Assembly: GCA_027943245.1 (NCBI GenBank)
Contig: JANDJZ010000429.1
Span: 1 to 39,724 of the forward strand
Source: Acanthamoeba sp. SK_2022b
Taxonomy: Eukaryota; Discosea; Longamoebia; Acanthamoebidae
Reading direction: 5' to 3'
DNA length: 39,724 bases
The notes beneath the pieces are model-generated. The model was not told the origin of the DNA. It did not search any database and was given only the letters and a program-made list of their open reading frames with translations. A program made the translations under genes and the position numbers. This document shows positions 36,329 through 39,724 of the stretch, in pieces (within the stretch, counting starts at the first letter, position 1; every line of letters starts with the position of its first letter).

Positions 36329-37418
36329 TCAGGAGGGTGGCTGCTGTGGCGGAGCGTCGGGGGCGTAGAGTTTGGTGTCGATTCTGTACATGTTGCCGTA
36401 TTGGATGGTCGGTTTGTGTCTCTCGTCCACCTCCGTGATGCACACCGCTATGGCTGCACAGCATAAGGACCATCACCGTATGAGTGGCGGTGATTCGGTG
36501 AGCGTGATGAGCAAGGAGGGAGAGAATCAGAGCGTACTGTCGGCATCCATGATACGGTACGTGGCTGTGACGGTCGACGAACGGATGAAAAAATTAAGTA
36601 TGGCTACGGACGTCTTGTCCATGAACTGTCCGTGGCACAAATCGCCTGAAAATGGCATGAGGCGGACAAGGCGAGGCCAGGGGCAGTTGGTATTACGTCG
36701 TTTGACGTGCAACGCGTGGATAGGCCCGTACCGCTGTATTGCCACTCAAGATACACGTCGTTGTTTTTGGCCTTGGGCTCGAACTGCCAAGACGAATGAC
36801 AATGAGAACGATGAGTTGTTGGAAGCGTCTAAGCAAAGGAGGAGAAAGAAGAGAAGAGGCAATACCTTCATGATGTAGCCGAACTGGAGGTCCTGCTTGT
36901 CGAGGCTCTTGCCGAAGCTCCATTTGAGGTACCTGTGCGCAAATGAGAGAGAGGGTAGTCAGTAAGCACCAAGGCGAGGCCAAGTGAGGGTGCACGGTGG
37001 CGCTGATGGTGATGGTGGAGGATCTTACCTCACGCCAGGAGTCGTGTCGAGACGTTGGTACTCCTCAATGAGTACAACTGTGTTGCTTGTTCGCACGTGT
37101 GAGTAGGTGCCGCCAAACTCGCGCCACTCTGTACCCGCACAGCACACAGACACGTAGACACGTGCATGAGCGTATCCGCCAAGGCGAGCAGCAGGCTCGG
37201 CCGTAATACACTGCGGGGGGGGGGACAAGAGGAAGGGTACCAAGGTTGCGCTTCCAGGCCCCAACCAGAAATTTGTAGAAATCGTCATCTGGCAAATTGA
37301 ACTGAGGAAGGAGAAGGCAATGAGATCGATCGTCCCCCCCCCCGGAAATGAATGCTAGCCAAAAGGAGAATTCTTCTACGAACTTTGTTGCTTGGCCGTG
37401 GCTTTGCCGGTGGTTCAT
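36329..37418 (-). CDS. Small unrecognised beta-rich protein
   Basis: Six or more short exons give about 185 residues. The start at 37418 encodes MNHRQSHGQATKF and joins in phase 0 (donor GTAGAA) to FNLPDDDFYKFLVGAWKRNL. That skips an intron holding the poly-G run near 37336. It continues with EWREFGGTYSHVRTSNTVVL, IEEYQRLDTTPGVR, YLKWSFGKSLDKQDLQFGYI and FEPKAKNNDVYLEWQYS. The last parts are DLCHGQFMDKTSVAILNFFI, SSTVTATYRIMDADS and TEVDERHKPTIQYGNMYRID, with TGA at 36329-36331. Alternating beta-strand pattern, a Trp and GTY near the start and the overall size vaguely resemble calycin/lipocalin-fold proteins. I would not assign that without a structure search. No signal peptide or membrane segment is evident. 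The start codon is uncertain. Confidence 0.6.
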
Positions 37419-37874
37419 CTCTCACAACACCAAGCCTTTTGTGAAGGCCATTTCTACCCTCCATCGCTGGTTGTTGTTGTCCAATTTATATTTAGTTTAT
37501 ACTCTAGATCTTGCGATTTTGTCGATTGTCGACGAAGAACTACTAGTTAAAAAAACAAATATTTCATACACAAACCTTGGTAATGTTTTCCCTCTCAACA
37601 CAACCCTCCGAACTATCTACCACAAACCCTATCCGGGGAGAGGCACGATGCCTCGCACAACGTTAATCTTGGTTGTGGCTGCGCCGACACGCCCGAGAAG
37701 GGGCCCGCCCCCGTTGCACGCAATTGCCTCCCCAGAGGGCAACTGTGCGGTCAACCCTGCGCGTTGCGTTCCTCATTTGAGCACTGGCCAATGGCAGCTC
37801 AGCCGGTAGTTTTACCAACAAGCCCGCGTTCTTGTTTGTGTTGGTGATTGTTCGGAGGCGGGCCATCAGTCCAG
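37419..37874. promoter_or_regulatory. Divergent intergenic region upstream of the HGSNAT-like gene
   Basis: The 456 bp separate two outward-facing starts. The left part is AT-rich (37470-37620) and the right part GC-rich. Open frames present on both strands lack family features and are not called. It presumably contains both promoters. Confidence 0.45.
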
Positions 37875-39216
37875 ATGTTCTTTAGGATCTTCGCCCTGTT
37901 GGCGCTATCCCTAATCGCGTGTGCGATTTCTGCCGGCGCCTCCAAAATTGAATCTACATCGCTGCATCGCGACGTCACCGGCCTTCGTGCTTCGAATCAT
38001 TCAAATGAAAAATTCTCAATCACCATTCAGGTTGGATTCATTCACGAAATCAAGTCTCTTCGCTCAGAAGATCGGCAAGGTGGCATCACGTTCGCGCGGC
38101 TCTATGCCAACAGCTCGACGACCGACATCTTGTTCCGCAACGTGAAGTACACCGAAAGCACTCCCTTTGTTGAGGTAGAAATCGAGGAACGCGATCTTCT
38201 GAACCACACCACCGTGACCTTTGTTCTACTCGATCGCAACGAGACTCACAGCGACGCCCTAGCCTCCTTTACCGCCTCGGTACGTTATTTATCTGCCTTT
38301 ACAACAAATTAACGTAAATGCATTAATAATCTTTAAATACTGTTTATATGATAACTGGCTTTAATTGTGCCACAGGTGGTCGATGGAACACAGATAACCG
38401 TGGTGGGCATCGACGAGGGTGACTCCATCAGCGCCGTTATCCTGGACAACATCAAGGAGGTACGCTGCTCTCTCTGCCTCCTTAGCAAGCCCCTCCTTCT
38501 CCGTTCCTGCGCGTGCATGCTCACCCTCTTCTCCTTCTTTTTCTGATTGCAGGTCAACGACAGCTATGGCATGGACCTCGCGGCGGTGCGTTTCGTCAAC
38601 GTGGCCAACATCACCGACGTCACGGTCTTGGGCGTGTCGGCCAACTGCTACCACTGCGTGGCCCTGCCCTTTGTCGCCTTCAACGCCACGCGCAGGACGA
38701 CTCCCTACCTGGCTCTCGACACCACCTTCTCGATCGCCTTCCAGCTGGTCGAGCTCAGCGGCCAAGACCTCGCCTTCCTGCTCCCGCACCTCGACTTGGG
38801 CTCGGCCGACCTGCGGCAGCGCCACGACGACGCGACCCTCGCCGCGCTCATCGAGCTCCACCACGACACGCACGATGGCGAGGGCCGACCGCTCGTCGGC
38901 GCCGGCATCATTGGCAGCTTCGACTACCACTTTGGCGAGCACGGCGTCTACACCGTCATCCTGCGCGATGCGGCACAGCCCACCGAGGTAGACCTTGTCG
39001 TGGCGCAGGTCCAGGTCTCGAGCGAGCCCGACGACGCCAACGTGCCGATCTACGTCGCCATGGGTATCATCGGTGGCCTGGCCATCGTCTACCTCGCCGG
39101 CACCTACGCCTGGCGCTTCGGCTCCAAGGCCTGGGAGGAGCACCAACACAAGCAGAACGGCGGCGATGCCCTCGACTCCATGTATGGTGGCCAGGTATCG
39201 TCGAGAACCCCTTGCA

Positions 39217-39296
<80 letters not shown>

Positions 39297-39724
39297 CGGC
39301 ATACAGTCAAAGCGTGTCTAACTTGATTTGAATGGTGCGCGACGTCAGGCCGCCAGGCAGAACGCGCCCAAGCCGGCTGCAGGCGCGAGCTCGCGAGTCA
39401 ACTCTCTAGACGCCGTTCGCGGCCTTGCCATCGCCATCATGATCTTCGTCAATTACGGAGGAGGTACTCAGCCCCTCCCCACTCACCGCATGCGCGTGCT
39501 TGGGGGCTCACTGCTCGTCTCGCTTTCTCAAGGTGGCTACTGGTTCTTCAACCACTCTGCGTGGAACGGCATCACGGTGGCCGACCTGGTCTTCCCGTGG
39601 TTCATCTGGATCATGGGCACCTCCATGGCCATCTCCTTCACCTCCCTCGAAAAGAAGCGCACCCCCAAGCGCGAGGTCCTCTACAAGATCGTCCGCCGCT
39701 TCATCATCCTCGCAGGTTTGCCTG
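37875..39724 (+). CDS. Heparan-alpha-glucosaminide N-acetyltransferase (HGSNAT)-like, 3' truncated by the window
   Basis: HGSNAT transfers acetyl from cytosolic acetyl-CoA across the lysosomal membrane onto terminal glucosamine of heparan sulfate. The start at 37875 gives a signal peptide (FFRIFALLALSLIACAISAG). Exons are 37875-38279, 38376-38459, 38553-about 39195, 39349-39463 and 39533 to the window end. The luminal beta-rich N-terminal domain has several N-glycosylation sequons (NHT, NET, NAT). TM1 follows (VPIYVAMGIIGGLAIVYLAG), then after a GT-repeat intron the core motif SLDAVRGLAIAIMIFVNYGG and GYWFFNHSAWNGITVADLVF. The His in NHSAWNG matches the family's acetyl-accepting His. Next is PWFIWIMGTSMAISFTSLEK and RRFIILAG, where the window ends. 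The rest of the multi-pass domain is outside. The natural glycan substrate in an amoeba is unknown. Confidence 0.88.
39222..39294 (+). repeat. (GT)n microsatellite, about 36 copies, in an intron
   Basis: An unbroken GT tract fills about half of the intron between TM1 and the catalytic core of the HGSNAT-like gene. The donor GTATCG lies just upstream and the acceptor CGTCAG downstream (39348). Translated poly-Val/Cys frames across it are artefacts. Confidence 0.95.

Noticed and set aside
37348..37866. Open frames on both strands in the divergent spacer (37348-37809 plus, 37663-37866 minus)
   Set aside because: No motif, unusual composition for this genome's exons, and they would block the promoter of the HGSNAT-like gene.
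38361..39302. 313-codon minus-strand frame with poly-His-Thr
   Set aside because: It is the antisense shadow of the HGSNAT-like exon extended through the GT repeat.

Overview
The window looks like nuclear DNA of a free-living amoeba, most likely Acanthamoeba or a close relative. This is inferred from the sequence, not from a database match. Genes are GC-rich and densely packed, with spacers mostly of 170-530 bp. They are cut by many short GT-AG introns, commonly about 30-130 nt and often starting GTACG/GTGCG. Several encode F-box fusions typical of amoebozoan genomes. I see no bacterial operon, CRISPR array, rRNA or tRNA gene, or viral gene.

Layout. 1-603 (+) is the 3' end of an unrecognised gene with a (GTT)n repeat in an intron. 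918-3527 (-) is a kexin/furin-like proprotein convertase that appears damaged: the segment carrying the oxyanion Asn and catalytic Ser is absent, and part of the P domain is tandemly duplicated. 3528-5001 is an AT-rich spacer holding a roughly 548 bp element with 36-37 bp terminal inverted repeats. 5002-7672 (-) is a secreted right-handed beta-helix protein. 7850-9286 (-) is an F-box domain fused to a Rho-type GTPase with a CAAX end. 9594-13081 (-) is a PMR1/SPCA-type Ca2+ (Mn2+) ATPase. 13294-14162 (+) is a PPIL1-like cyclophilin in a head-to-head pair with the ATPase. 14388-17164 (-) is a TCAIM-like mitochondrial protein. About 17380-18266 (+) is a vWA-domain protein with a GC-AG intron.

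18440-20908 (-) is a membrane-anchored fusion of a degenerate LicD-like domain with a family 2 glycosyltransferase. 21124-24212 (-) is an F-box protein fused to the zinc-finger/C-terminal half of DnaJ, with no J domain. 24745-30547 (-) is a large RCC1-repeat and Ig/SKICH-like protein with a Met/Gln/Ala-rich tail. 30577-36153 (-) is a CLU-like/TPR protein with an acidic Ser-Asp repeat. These last two may be one gene of about 11.4 kb. 36329-37418 (-) is a small unrecognised protein. 37875 to the window end (+) is a heparan-alpha-glucosaminide N-acetyltransferase (HGSNAT)-like gene, truncated at the edge.

There is no operon logic, but the content leans to the secretory/endolysosomal system (kexin, SPCA pump, LicD-GT2, HGSNAT, beta-helix protein) and to ubiquitin adaptors (two F-box fusions). 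The most unusual points are the two F-box fusions, the damaged convertase, the possible CLU-TPR-RCC1 giant gene, the degenerate LicD-GT2 fusion and the inverted-repeat element. Exon joins were made by hand from GT/AG positions and reading-frame continuity, so exact exon borders need transcript support.
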